From: JAHJDO01 sp964437505
Lineage (GTDB): Bacteria > JAHJDO01
Length of the DNA: 55,508 bases
Reading direction: 5' to 3'
Assembly (NCBI GenBank): GCA_964437505.1
Contig: CAYTGU010000012.1
Coordinates: 1 to 55,508, forward strand
The notes under the pieces were generated by a model. The model was not told where the DNA came from and searched no databases. It worked only from the letters and a program-made list of their open reading frames with translations. Each line of letters opens with the position of its first letter. Position 1 is the stretch's first letter. Made by a program: the position numbers and the translations under genes. Positions 8,321-17,568 of this stretch are shown piece after piece.

Positions 8321-9517
8321 ATGAAGGTATTAGTCGTTAATTGTGGAAGCTCTTCAATAAAATACAGTCTTTTTGATATGAACAATGAACAGGAACTTAC
8401 AAGAGGACTTGTTGAGAAAATCGGAGAGGAAGAATCTATTTTTACCCAAAAGTCAGAAAAAAACAATATTAAGCTGACTCAAAAGGTCAATGACCATAAG
8501 GAAGCCTTCGCCCTGTTTACAAAGCATCTGCTTGATGTCAAGACAGGTGTTTTGGCGGACATTGATGAGATTAAGGCGGTCGGACACAGAGTTGTTCACG
8601 GAGGAGAGAAATTCTATGGATCTGCTCTGATAGATGAAAAAGCCATTAAAATTATAGAAAGATATTCTTCCCTGGCTCCTCTTCATAATCCACCTAATCT
8701 CGTGGGCATAAGAGAAGCAATGAATTATTTTCCAAATAGCAAACATGTGGCTGTGTTTGATACTTCGTTTCATCACACAATACCTCAAGTTGCTTATATG
8801 TACGCACTTCCTTATCATTGGTATGAAAAATACGGCATCAGAAGATATGGATTTCACGGTACATCTCATAAATATGTAACTATCAGAGCTTCAGAATTAC
8901 TCGACAAACCGCTTAACAAAGTAAATTTGATAACCTGTCATCTTGGAAATGGATGTAGTATGGCAGCCATTAAAAATGGCCAATCAATTGACACAAGCAT
9001 GGGGCTCACGCCTCTTGAAGGGCTTATCATGGGCACGCGCTGTGGAGATATAGATCCTGCTATACTTTTCTTTCTTGCAGAAAAAGAAAATGTAGGGCTT
9101 AAAGAGATGGATAAACTGCTAAATAAAAAGAGCGGACTTCTGGGAGTATCAGAGCTCAGTAATGATGTGCGGACACTGCTTGAAAATGCAGATAAAGGCA
9201 ATAAAAAAGCGCGGCTTGCGCTTGATATGTTCGCATATAGGATAAAAAAATATATTGGCGCATATACAGCTATTCTTAACGAGGTAGATGCCATAGTGCT
9301 TACAGGAGGCATTGGAGATAAGGCGAAGCCTGTTAGGAAAAACATATGTCAGGATCTCGAATATCTTGGAATTGAGCTTGATGAGTCTAAAAACAACAAC
9401 TGCTTTGAACAAGAAGCAGTTATCAGTAAAGAGTCTTCCAGAATCAAACTTCTTGTTATACCCACTAATGAAGAACTTATGATTGCAAGAGATAGTATAA
9501 AAATAGCAACTGAATAA
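8321..9517 (+). CDS. ackA: Acetate kinase
   Basis: Makes ATP and acetate from acetyl phosphate, or the reverse. The sugar-kinase-fold phosphate motif VVNCGSSSIKYSLFD is at the N-terminus. VAVFDTSFHHTIP, YGFHGTSHKYV, CHLGNGCSMAAI and VLTGGIGDKA all match the family. The length of 398 residues is typical. A strong GGAGGA site precedes the ATG. It is the second gene of the pta-ackA operon, and the GlmU-like gene follows after 20 bp, so deacetylation of amino sugars and acetate metabolism may be co-expressed. Confidence 0.97.
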   Translation: MKVLVVNCGSSSIKYSLFDMNNEQELTRGLVEKIGEEESIFTQKSEKNNIKLTQKVNDHKEAFALFTKHLLDVKTGVLADIDEIKAVGHRVVHGGEKFYGSALIDEKAIKIIERYSSLAPLHNPPNLVGIREAMNYFPNSKHVAVFDTSFHHTIPQVAYMYALPYHWYEKYGIRRYGFHGTSHKYVTIRASELLDKPLNKVNLITCHLGNGCSMAAIKNGQSIDTSMGLTPLEGLIMGTRCGDIDPAILFFLAEKENVGLKEMDKLLNKKSGLLGVSELSNDVRTLLENADKGNKKARLALDMFAYRIKKYIGAYTAILNEVDAIVLTGGIGDKAKPVRKNICQDLEYLGIELDESKNNNCFEQEAVISKESSRIKLLVIPTNEELMIARDSIKIATE

Positions 9518-9537
9518 TAAACAAGGAGATAGGCAGT

Positions 9538-10803
9538 ATGAAACTTTGCATATTTGAAGATGAAACATTTGAAAATTTTTATCCGATAACGTTAACAAGG
9601 CCTGTCTTTGACTTGAGATGTGGGCACACTCTTTTGTATGAGAAAATACTGAGAGCTTTTCCTGATATGGAAACTTGTTTCTTTCTCAGGGATTGGATCG
9701 CCCCGACATTCGGAAAAAGAGTTGAAGGAAAGTCCGTAAATGACCTATCTGCTTTAAACGACGATATATTAATGATTAATGGTCGCACTCTTTTCATGAA
9801 TACAGATATTCAGGCCGAGGGAGATGAAGAAATAGGCATTATGGATAATACACTCGTTTATGCAAGAGTGAAGAAACAGACTTTAGATAAATGCAGAGCA
9901 GATTCACTTGAAGCTATTTTAAAGAATATAAAACAAGTTCTGCCTAAAAAAGAAGTGTCTGTTACTCTAATTAACTATTTATGGGAGCTGTTTCATAATA
10001 ATGGCAAGGCTATTGAAGATGATTTTAATAAACTTCCGCAAAAGGGTATATTTGGCAACATGGCAGAGGGAGCGATTATCTATGGTGATAGGAGTAAGGT
10101 GCATATTGGTAAAGGCTCAGAGATTCAGCCTCATACTATAATAGAAACAGCAGGAGGTCCCGTAATAATAGATGAAGATGTTACAGTAACCCCTTTTACA
10201 AGAATTGAAGGACCGTGTTCAATAGGAAAGGGCTCAGCACTTTTTAGGGCAAATTTAAGGGAAGGTTCCTCAATAGGACCTGTTTGCAGAGTTGGCGGAG
10301 AGGTTGAAGAGAGCATAATTCATGGCCACAGCAACAAATATCATGACGGGTTTCTTGGCCACGCGTATGTTGGCGAATGGGTTAATCTTGGCGCATCATC
10401 AACAAATAGCGATTTGAAAAATGATTATGGCTCAGTGCAGGTTTACATAAAAGGACAACTCTTTGATACAAATGACACTAAGGTTGGATGTTTTATTGGA
10501 GATTATACTAAGACAAGTATAGGAACATTATTAAATACAGGAACATCTATCGGGGTTTTATGTATACTTGTTGCAAGCGGGGGAGTACTGCCAAAGTATA
10601 TCCCATCTCTCGCATGGTATTACAAAGGGAAAATTGCCAAGGGGTATGGCCTGGAAACAATGCTTGAAACTGTAAAAACATCAATGAGCAGGCGCAAGAA
10701 AGAATTGACAGAAGAGGATATCGAGCTTTTAAGATATATTAAGAAAGCCACACAAGATGAAAGAAATACAATAGTTAGAAAAGCAAGAAAAGAAAATAAC
10801 TAA
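9538..10803 (+). CDS. GlmU-like sugar nucleotidyltransferase/acyltransferase
   Basis: A 421-residue protein of the alternate GlmU family known mainly from Bacteroidetes and related phyla. The N-terminal part (ITLTRPVFDLRCG, with FMINGR-type segments) is a degenerate nucleotidyltransferase fold. The C-terminal half from about residue 170 has imperfect hexapeptide repeats of a left-handed beta helix, ending in a short basic helical tail. The likely role is UDP-GlcNAc or related sugar nucleotide synthesis. It follows ackA by 20 bp and overlaps the converging NagB/PIG-L gene by 4 bp. Exact substrate is not certain. Confidence 0.8.
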   Translation: MKLCIFEDETFENFYPITLTRPVFDLRCGHTLLYEKILRAFPDMETCFFLRDWIAPTFGKRVEGKSVNDLSALNDDILMINGRTLFMNTDIQAEGDEEIGIMDNTLVYARVKKQTLDKCRADSLEAILKNIKQVLPKKEVSVTLINYLWELFHNNGKAIEDDFNKLPQKGIFGNMAEGAIIYGDRSKVHIGKGSEIQPHTIIETAGGPVIIDEDVTVTPFTRIEGPCSIGKGSALFRANLREGSSIGPVCRVGGEVEESIIHGHSNKYHDGFLGHAYVGEWVNLGASSTNSDLKNDYGSVQVYIKGQLFDTNDTKVGCFIGDYTKTSIGTLLNTGTSIGVLCILVASGGVLPKYIPSLAWYYKGKIAKGYGLETMLETVKTSMSRRKKELTEEDIELLRYIKKATQDERNTIVRKARKENN

Positions 10804-13151
10804 ATCTTTCCTTCCGTAAGTTCTTTTGTAGAAAGCGCTTCTCTCAAAAATTCTTTGGCATCCATGTTTCTAAGAAAAACAAACCCGCGAGTTGCACGAA
10901 GCATTGGAAGTTTGTTCATATAAAAGAAATCTCTTCCTAAACATGTTTTGATAATTGAGTACTGCTCTGCCATTATTTTCTGAGCTAAATCACAAAAAGG
11001 ACCGTCGTATTCATAACTCGGGAAAGAGGCTGCTTTCTGTGAACCGAAACAAATATGGAAAGCTTCTTTCATAATTGCAAGTGAATTCATTGAAACAGGA
11101 ACAAAAATGTTTGTCTCTGAGGGATGAAAACGATACCATATATTTCTGTACCCCCATATCTTCAGATTTTTATTTGGATTTTCTTCAAGAAAAACTTTTA
11201 CTGCCTCAGATATTATTTGAAGAACTTTATAATGAGTGTCAGGTCCGGTACCTTCAGGATCAAGAGCCACGGTAAGGATATCGGGGTTGATTTTTCTTAG
11301 CAGAGAAAGCGTAGGCTCAATATCTGTTGACCACTTTGGTTTCGGAGCAAAAATATCACCACTATAAAAACCCAATCTCAAATGGAAAATGTACGAACAA
11401 TTAAACCCAAGATGTGCCCATAAAAGTTCTTCTTCCCACTCTCTGATCATGCCTTTTAGCTTTTGAACAACAGGAATATCTTTTTTTCCGGGATATGCGC
11501 TTGATAGATAATTTTGCACATCCTGAATTTTTTGTTTTATGGATTGCTTATCATAATGACCAATAAGCTCTACTATATTTCTCATCATCCTTCTTGCTTC
11601 AGCCTCTTTTTGCATATGTATGCTATCGTTTGCAATTCCATCAAGATAATTATAGATATCTCTATTTCGAGCATTTGTGTTTTTTATAGAAAAATACTGT
11701 TTTTTGTCTATATCACTTGGGAATAAATTCTTCTTTATAAATTCTTCCAAATTTCTAAGTTGAGTAAATAAATATGAATTAGATACAGACGTAAATCCGC
11801 TGGTCATTGTCGCGAAATAATGAGAATTCTTTGGCTTTCTGACCAAATGTAAAACGCTGGGAAGATATCCAAGCATGATGTCATCATGATGAGGCGCTGT
11901 GTGAAGAAAAGTTAAGCCATCAAGATCTTCTGCTCCTTTTTTAATTCCATCTCTTAGATCTGCAGACAATTTCTGCGTAGATTTTTTAATATTGATTTTT
12001 TTATCAAGCAATAAATCTCCTATTCTATCTTTTTCTAATTCCTTATTTGTCAATTTCGTTAATTTCTTTTTATTAGCATAAGCAATATTAATCAGCGTTC
12101 TTGAAATTGAAGCGCAAGGGATTTCCTGCATTAACTTCAAACGTTCATATTTTCTCTCAATAAGCTGTTTTGCCGCGCCTTTGGTAAGATAAAACCGTGC
12201 TGCTGGTAATTTTTGCAATACTGTTGCGGGATAAAAAATGGATGGTTTCTCTTCTATTGCGTTTCTGATTGTTTTTGCTTTACTCTCACCAGCAGCAATA
12301 ATGATAGCTGTCGCAGAATTATTTTTTATAATCGTTTTAAGCCCTATAGTAACGACTGCCTTATTTCTGGCAGTTTCAATTCCTCCAAGGTCGGTAGCAG
12401 CCACTGCTGCTGTTTCATAATTTATGGGAGCAAGACGTGTTGTGCTAAAATGATCTGAGCTTTTTATATTAAACCCTATATGCCCGTCAGGTCCTATCCC
12501 ACCAAGAAAGAATCCAATTCCTCCTAAGTGTTCAATCTTTTCCTCATATTCCATGGCAAATTGAGCTATGTCACATAACGCTTTATGTTGCAATTCTTCT
12601 CGTTCATTTGAAGCTTTACGATATTGCAGCGAAAGATCGACTTTATTTTCAGGAAATACCCAACCAAGATTTTTTTTAAATGGAGCTCCTATTTCCCATG
12701 TATCCATAAGAAGCGCTTTTTTTGGATCAAGCCCAAACCCATTAAAATAAAACTTCTTTATGTAATGTGCAAAGCTGTTTTCATGTTCAGGATTCATTGG
12801 ATAAAATTCGTCAATTTGAACAAAGATAAAAGAAGATAGGTCGGGTTTATCTTTTACAATCAGGCCCCATTCACTAAGTTCTTTTTTGACGTCTTGTTTG
12901 TCCCAATTCTGAAAGAAGTATGTTACCCACTTGATAAAATATTCAGGAGTTTTTCCCGTTGGAAGGGAGACTACGCCACCTGGATTTAACAAGAGCCATT
13001 CAATAAACCGGATAGCGGTCAATTTACCAAGTGCGGGAAAATTTTCAACCTCAACAATTTTTATTTTTTCAGTAGGAAGATATTGAATTCTCTTTCCTGA
13101 TTTTTCAACCGCAATTTTCTCAACAATAGAATTAATGTTGTATTTTATCAT
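10800..13151 (-). CDS. NagB-like isomerase fused to PIG-L/LmbE deacetylase
   Basis: A 783-residue two-domain protein. Residues about 40-350 form a glucosamine-6-phosphate deaminase fold: VVSLPTGKTPEYF, VQIDEFYPMN and FFLGGIGPDGHIGFN. Residues about 410-780 form a PIG-L deacetylase: zinc motif HTAPHHDDIMLGY and a later GTGPDTHYK with the second zinc His. Together the domains could deacetylate an N-acetylamino sugar phosphate and then deaminate it. A similar architecture is known in some Bacteroidetes. It converges on the GlmU-like gene with a 4-bp overlap. Both sets of catalytic residues appear intact. Confidence 0.88.
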   Translation of the reverse strand: MIKYNINSIVEKIAVEKSGKRIQYLPTEKIKIVEVENFPALGKLTAIRFIEWLLLNPGGVVSLPTGKTPEYFIKWVTYFFQNWDKQDVKKELSEWGLIVKDKPDLSSFIFVQIDEFYPMNPEHENSFAHYIKKFYFNGFGLDPKKALLMDTWEIGAPFKKNLGWVFPENKVDLSLQYRKASNEREELQHKALCDIAQFAMEYEEKIEHLGGIGFFLGGIGPDGHIGFNIKSSDHFSTTRLAPINYETAAVAATDLGGIETARNKAVVTIGLKTIIKNNSATAIIIAAGESKAKTIRNAIEEKPSIFYPATVLQKLPAARFYLTKGAAKQLIERKYERLKLMQEIPCASISRTLINIAYANKKKLTKLTNKELEKDRIGDLLLDKKINIKKSTQKLSADLRDGIKKGAEDLDGLTFLHTAPHHDDIMLGYLPSVLHLVRKPKNSHYFATMTSGFTSVSNSYLFTQLRNLEEFIKKNLFPSDIDKKQYFSIKNTNARNRDIYNYLDGIANDSIHMQKEAEARRMMRNIVELIGHYDKQSIKQKIQDVQNYLSSAYPGKKDIPVVQKLKGMIREWEEELLWAHLGFNCSYIFHLRLGFYSGDIFAPKPKWSTDIEPTLSLLRKINPDILTVALDPEGTGPDTHYKVLQIISEAVKVFLEENPNKNLKIWGYRNIWYRFHPSETNIFVPVSMNSLAIMKEAFHICFGSQKAASFPSYEYDGPFCDLAQKIMAEQYSIIKTCLGRDFFYMNKLPMLRATRGFVFLRNMDAKEFLREALSTKELTEGKI

Positions 13152-13194
13152 TGTCTTATCCCTGCATTCCTATGGTTTTTATTGTATCAAACTA

Positions 13195-13223
13195 TTGGCA
13201 AATGGGCAATTTTTTGTTATAAG
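13195..13223 (+). promoter_or_regulatory. Promoter of acpP
   Basis: TTGGCA (13195-13200), a 17-bp spacer and TATAAG (13218-13223) give a good sigma-70 promoter about 45 bp upstream of acpP. Confidence 0.6.
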
Positions 13224-13270
13224 AGGTACTGAATTTTGGAATATGTTAATAGATAAAAAGGAGAAAGATG

Positions 13271-13504
13271 ATGGCAAGCACAGAAGAAAGAGTAAAACAG
13301 GTTATCGCAAAACAGTTAACTGTTGATATAAGCGAAGTAAAGGATGAAGCGCGCTTTATTGAGGATCTAGGCGCAGAATCCATGCAGTCACTTGAGTTAA
13401 TTGCAGCGTTCGAAGAGGAATTCGACATGTCCCTAGATGAGGATGAAGCAGGAAAGGTTAAAACTGTTGGTGAAGCAGTAAAGTTTTTTGAGGATTTGTT
13501 ATAA
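13271..13504 (+). CDS. acpP: Acyl carrier protein
   Basis: Carries acyl chains on phosphopantetheine during fatty-acid synthesis. The acidic 77-residue protein has a four-helix ACP pattern, with the modified Ser in LGAESMQSLEL (the usual motif is DSL, here ESM). Two adjacent ATG codons exist at 13268 and 13271; the second has a better 7-nt spacing from AAGGAG. It stands alone, with its own promoter and a long hairpin behind it, not in a fab cluster. Confidence 0.9.
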   Translation: MASTEERVKQVIAKQLTVDISEVKDEARFIEDLGAESMQSLELIAAFEEEFDMSLDEDEAGKVKTVGEAVKFFEDLL

Positions 13505-13521
13505 GGGACAAGAAAATGATA

Positions 13522-13565
13522 ATAACAAGAGCCCTTCCTAAAAAGCTAGGAAGGGCTCTTGTTAT
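13522..13565 (+). terminator. Long perfect hairpin after acpP
   Basis: Two perfect 19-bp arms (ATAACAAGAGCCCTTCCTA and its complement) are separated by AAAAGC. It sits 18 bp after the acpP stop and 29 bp before the pyrC start. It ends the acpP transcript most likely, but lacks a U tract, so it could instead be an RNA-stabilising hairpin or processing site. Confidence 0.6.
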
Positions 13566-13594
13566 AGACACTAAAACTAGTGAGATACAATTAT

Positions 13595-14872
13595 ATGAAA
13601 CTACTCATTAAAAATGGAACGGTTATAGATCCGTCTCGACATATAGATAAAAAAATGGATGTGCTAATGGAAAACGGCAAAATATGTAAACTAGGTAAGA
13701 ATATCAGAGAGAACGGTTGTGAGATATTCAATGCCAAAGACATGATTGTCTCGCCTGGTCTTATTGATATGCATGCTCATCTGAGAGAACCCGGCAGGGA
13801 AGATGCAGAAACAATAGCTACAGGAACTGCCTCTGCTGCAAAGGGCGGGTTTACATCAGTCTGCTGTATGCCCAATACAGAGCCTGCAATAGATAATCAA
13901 TCTGTTGTAAAGTTTGTTTTAGAAAAAGCTGAAAAGAACAGCAACATTAATGTGTTTGTTATAGGTGCAATCACAAAGGGACGAGAAGGAAAGGAGCTTG
14001 CAGAAATCGCTGATATGAATGATGCGGGAATAGTTGCTGTTTCAGATGATGGTAATTGGGTAGAAAATTCTACTCTCATGAGAAGAGCGCTTGAATATAG
14101 TGAGACATTTAATATTCTAGTAATATCGCATTGCGAAGATAAGACACTCTCAGGAAAAGGGGTAATGAACGAGAGCCATACTTCAACTGTTCTTGGGCTG
14201 GAAGGCATTCCCATAAAAGCAGAGGAAATAGCTGTGTTTAGAGACATAAGTCTGGCAAAGATGCTGAATGCCAGAATACATATTGCTCATGTATCAAGCG
14301 GAGGAACAGTAGCGCTGATAAAAGAGGCTAAAAGCCGCAATATAAAGGTTAGCTGCGAGGTAACGCCTAATCACTTCACATTAACAGAAGAAGCTATCAG
14401 AGATTATGATACAAATACAAAGGTCAATCCACCCTTAAGAAGCGGGGATGATATTAAAGCCATAAAAAAGGGGTTAGCTGATGGAACGATAGATGTTATA
14501 GCAACGGATCATGCTCCTCACACAATAACAGAGAAAGAGTATGAGTATAATAATGCTCCGTTCGGGATTATTGGTTTTGAGACAGCCGCGGGTCTTGCCA
14601 TTACAGAACTTGTTCACAGCAAAGTTTTATCATTATCCCAGCTTATTGAAAAGCTCTCTTGCAATCCTGCAAAAATTCTTGGGTTTGAGACAAAAGGAAC
14701 ATTGAAAATCGGCTCAGACGCAGACATAACAATAATAGATGAGAATAAAGAATGGATTGTAGATGTAAACAGGTTCCTTTCAAAAAGCAAAAACTCACCG
14801 TATCATAATAGAAAATTAAAAGGCAAAGTAATGGCAACGATTGTTAATGGAAAGATTGTTTATAGAGGCTAA
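13595..14872 (+). CDS. pyrC: Dihydroorotase
   Basis: Closes carbamoyl aspartate to dihydroorotate in pyrimidine synthesis. The zinc site MHAHLREPG (HxH), the metal-bridging region HIAHVSSGGTV and ATDHAPH with the catalytic Asp are visible, placing it in the class I, amidohydrolase-type group. I chose the ATG at 13595 (MKLLIKNG), because an in-frame start 15 bp earlier adds residues foreign to the family. The N-terminal beta domain and C-terminal beta strand are complete (425 residues). It heads the pyrC-MFS-pyrK-pyrD-ispE run. Confidence 0.95.
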   Translation: MKLLIKNGTVIDPSRHIDKKMDVLMENGKICKLGKNIRENGCEIFNAKDMIVSPGLIDMHAHLREPGREDAETIATGTASAAKGGFTSVCCMPNTEPAIDNQSVVKFVLEKAEKNSNINVFVIGAITKGREGKELAEIADMNDAGIVAVSDDGNWVENSTLMRRALEYSETFNILVISHCEDKTLSGKGVMNESHTSTVLGLEGIPIKAEEIAVFRDISLAKMLNARIHIAHVSSGGTVALIKEAKSRNIKVSCEVTPNHFTLTEEAIRDYDTNTKVNPPLRSGDDIKAIKKGLADGTIDVIATDHAPHTITEKEYEYNNAPFGIIGFETAAGLAITELVHSKVLSLSQLIEKLSCNPAKILGFETKGTLKIGSDADITIIDENKEWIVDVNRFLSKSKNSPYHNRKLKGKVMATIVNGKIVYRG

Positions 14873-14882
14873 AAAAACCTTA

Positions 14883-16166
14883 ATGCAAAATAATTCTCAT
14901 ATTGCCGCGCAAAAAGTCAAGCGCTACAAACATGAAATGTTCGTGTTCAGAAGATGGAATTTTGCCTTCAACATTGCCGAACATTCCTTTGATTTATTTG
15001 GCAGAACATTTGTTTCAATAGTAACGGTTTTACCAGTTTTCTTAAGCTTTCTTACAGATTCAAAAACAATAATAGGTTTACTGCCTGCCATCTGGACTTT
15101 CTGCTGGCTTTTCCCGCAGATATTATCAGCATATTTTACGGAACCGATTAAACAGAAAAAAAGAATAATTGTTTTTCTTAAAATAATCTATGCTTTTCCA
15201 TGGCTGATACTTGCTATTTATTTTCTCGTCTTTTTTAAAACGTCTTCCCAACTAGCTCTTGTCGTTTTCTTTATTGGTTTTGCCATTTATGCTCTTTTTG
15301 GAGGATTGGCTACACCAACATGGCTTGCCTTTGTTGGAAAATTAATTTCAAGGAATAGAAGAGGTGCTTTTTATGGATACTGGTATATAATAGGGACAGG
15401 ACTTGCTGTATTAGGAGCTTTTGGCATAAAATATATCCTTGCAACATACCCCTTCCCTGTTAATTTTGCCATATGCTTTTTACTGGCATTTTCATTTCTC
15501 TGCCTTGCAAACACTTTTCTTGCTATAACAAGAGAGCCTCATGCTCCAAAAGCTGCTGATAGAACATCTCCCAAGGAGTATTTTTCCAATGCTAAATCAA
15601 TCCTGAAAAATACATCTTTTTTAAGATTTGTTCTTTGTATGATAATGTCAGCTTTTGGCCCAGCAATGGCAAATGTCTTTTATATTATATATGTAAGGGA
15701 AAGATTTAATGTGCCTATTGGAGATGTTGGAATATTTACAGCAGTTCTTCTTATATCACAGATTATAGCAGCTGCTATCGGAGGCAAACTAACGGATAAA
15801 CTGGGAGCAAAAAGAGTATTTACAGCTACCAGATTAATTGCTGCTTTTTGCAGTATATGGGCTTTGATGACTAATAACATCGCAGGTGCGTATATTATCT
15901 TTATCATTATGGGCATCTGTATAGGGCTCACGACAGTTTCTTATCACAATCTTATTCTTGAATTGGCTCCTTCTGATAAAAGAGCGACATATATTGGCTT
16001 GGTAAATACCATACGAGCTCCTTTTACTGCTATTAGTCCAATCATCGGAGGAATAATAATAGACTGTGTTTCTTATAAATTACTATTTATTCTCGCTACT
16101 ATCAGCTCATTAATCGCTATGATTATAATTGGTTTGCCTATAAAGAAAAATCCACGAGTGGTATGA
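14883..16166 (+). CDS. MFS transporter
   Basis: A hydrophobic protein of about 427 residues with twelve predicted membrane helices and the two-halves layout of the major facilitator superfamily. The loop between helices 2 and 3 equivalents in the second half reads GGKLTDKLGAKRVF, an MFS motif A variant. Upstream in-frame TTG (14841) and ATG (14847) codons would overlap pyrC; the ATG at 14883, 10 bp after the pyrC stop, gives a normal N-terminus. The substrate is unknown. It sits inside a pyrimidine operon, and a nucleobase role is only a guess. Confidence 0.8.
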   Translation: MQNNSHIAAQKVKRYKHEMFVFRRWNFAFNIAEHSFDLFGRTFVSIVTVLPVFLSFLTDSKTIIGLLPAIWTFCWLFPQILSAYFTEPIKQKKRIIVFLKIIYAFPWLILAIYFLVFFKTSSQLALVVFFIGFAIYALFGGLATPTWLAFVGKLISRNRRGAFYGYWYIIGTGLAVLGAFGIKYILATYPFPVNFAICFLLAFSFLCLANTFLAITREPHAPKAADRTSPKEYFSNAKSILKNTSFLRFVLCMIMSAFGPAMANVFYIIYVRERFNVPIGDVGIFTAVLLISQIIAAAIGGKLTDKLGAKRVFTATRLIAAFCSIWALMTNNIAGAYIIFIIMGICIGLTTVSYHNLILELAPSDKRATYIGLVNTIRAPFTAISPIIGGIIIDCVSYKLLFILATISSLIAMIIIGLPIKKNPRVV

Positions 16167-16771
16167 AAACAAAAATTTTCATCCTATTGTTTCTACAAGT
16201 TACTGCGTTTGCTTATTGTGAGGTCAATTTAATTCCAAATGGCGATTTTGAGAATGGGCGATTTATGCCTGCTCACTGGGGCTCTAATGCGAAGAAAGAT
16301 CCTACAGTACAGGTATATGAAAGCGCGAAAGGCAGGGTAAAAGAAGGTAAAAACCTTCTATGGAATAAGACTGAATCGCCCACTGGCAGATGTATGGAAT
16401 TCAGGATTGATGAGTCGGCAAAGCAATGGACATCAATCGCTGCAACAAGCGGGATGGAATATGAAAGCGAATATATTCCATGCACATATAATCAGGAATA
16501 TAAAATCAGTATAGACATTAAAAAAAATGACCCCAAAGTTATTGTGTTTGTTAAAGCATACAGGTATGATAAGAAAAAGATGAAATCCTTTGAGGTGTAT
16601 CGTGCTCCTATGCATTGTTATCCAGAAAATCCCAGGAATTGGAGTGCATGCTCAAGAACATTCAAAATTAAAGTATCAACTGCTCAAAAAATGAAGGTAG
16701 TTGTGTATGCATACTGGCCAAAAGGTGTTATGTATTTTGATAATGTGAAATTGGTGGAGATCAAGAAATGA
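16163..16771 (+). CDS. Secreted protein, carbohydrate-binding-like fold
   Basis: A 202-residue protein with an N-terminal signal peptide (MKTKIFILLFLQVTAFAYC). The mature part begins NLIPNGDFENG, the usual opening of CBM4/9/22-type beta-sandwich domains, and ends YWPKGVMYFDNVKLVEI, the typical closing strand. So it is probably a single exported carbohydrate-binding-like module without a catalytic domain. Its ATG overlaps the MFS stop (ATGA), and its own stop overlaps pyrK in the same way. Why it lies in this operon is unclear. Confidence 0.75.
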   Translation: MKTKIFILLFLQVTAFAYCEVNLIPNGDFENGRFMPAHWGSNAKKDPTVQVYESAKGRVKEGKNLLWNKTESPTGRCMEFRIDESAKQWTSIAATSGMEYESEYIPCTYNQEYKISIDIKKNDPKVIVFVKAYRYDKKKMKSFEVYRAPMHCYPENPRNWSACSRTFKIKVSTAQKMKVVVYAYWPKGVMYFDNVKLVEIKK

Positions 16772-17568
16772 AAATTTCCAGTATCAAACAGGAAATAATA
16801 GAAAACAAGAAAATTTTCTCTGATTGTTATAGAATGAAATTTGCCTCAAAGGAAATAGCCGAGCAGGCAAGACCAGGACAGTTCCTTCATATAAGATGTA
16901 CAGAGAGTTACGACCCGTTATTGAGAAGACCTATTAGTATTCATAGTTTAAACGGCAATGTTGTTGGAATTCTTTATAGGGTGGTAGGGAAGGGAACAAA
17001 TTTACTATCTGAAAAAATTTCCGGAGAATTTTTGGATGTTATAGGTCCATTGGGCAATGGCTTTGATTACCAGTTACCAGTTAGTCCCCAGTTACCAATT
17101 CTTGTTGGGGGAGGTATAGGAATTGCACCACTGTATTTTCTTGCACAGAGACTTGTTAAGCAGTGTTCAAATGTAACTGTTCTTATTGGCGCGGATACTA
17201 AATGCAACATTCTTTGCCTAAATGAATTTAAAAAATTGGATTGCAAAGTGAAAGTATCTACAGATGATGGAAGCTCCGGAATAAGCGGAACAGTCGTTGA
17301 CTTATTAAAAAAGGAACTTGTCCCCCTAAATTCAAAATTCAAAGTATTTGCCTGCGGACCTGTCGCTATGCTGAAACAGATTAACCAACTAGTTTCCAAG
17401 TATAATGTTTCCTCTCAGGTCTCATTAGAAAGGCAAATGGCGTGTGGTGTTGGAGCGTGTATGGGATGCACGATAAAAATCCGAAAAAATAAGGTGTTTG
17501 ATTATAAACGTGTTTGTAAAGATGGGCCTGTCTTTGATATAAAAGAAATTGTTTGGGAGGAGATGTGA
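16768..17568 (+). CDS. pyrK: Dihydroorotate dehydrogenase electron-transfer subunit
   Basis: Passes electrons from PyrD to NAD+. FAD-binding segments PGQFLHIRC and LLRRPISIH, the NAD-binding GGGIGIAPLYFLA, the CGPVAMLK helix and a C-terminal 2Fe-2S cluster (CGVGACMGC plus a later VCKDGP Cys) are present. At 266 residues it is full length. It overlaps the secreted-protein gene by ATGA and pyrD by GTGA. With pyrD it forms the class 1B enzyme, common in anaerobes and Gram-positive bacteria. Confidence 0.95.
   Translation: MKISSIKQEIIENKKIFSDCYRMKFASKEIAEQARPGQFLHIRCTESYDPLLRRPISIHSLNGNVVGILYRVVGKGTNLLSEKISGEFLDVIGPLGNGFDYQLPVSPQLPILVGGGIGIAPLYFLAQRLVKQCSNVTVLIGADTKCNILCLNEFKKLDCKVKVSTDDGSSGISGTVVDLLKKELVPLNSKFKVFACGPVAMLKQINQLVSKYNVSSQVSLERQMACGVGACMGCTIKIRKNKVFDYKRVCKDGPVFDIKEIVWEEM

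Noticed and set aside
12213..12458. Plus-strand Cys-rich frame inside the NagB/PIG-L gene
   Set aside because: Shadow of a strongly supported gene on the other strand.
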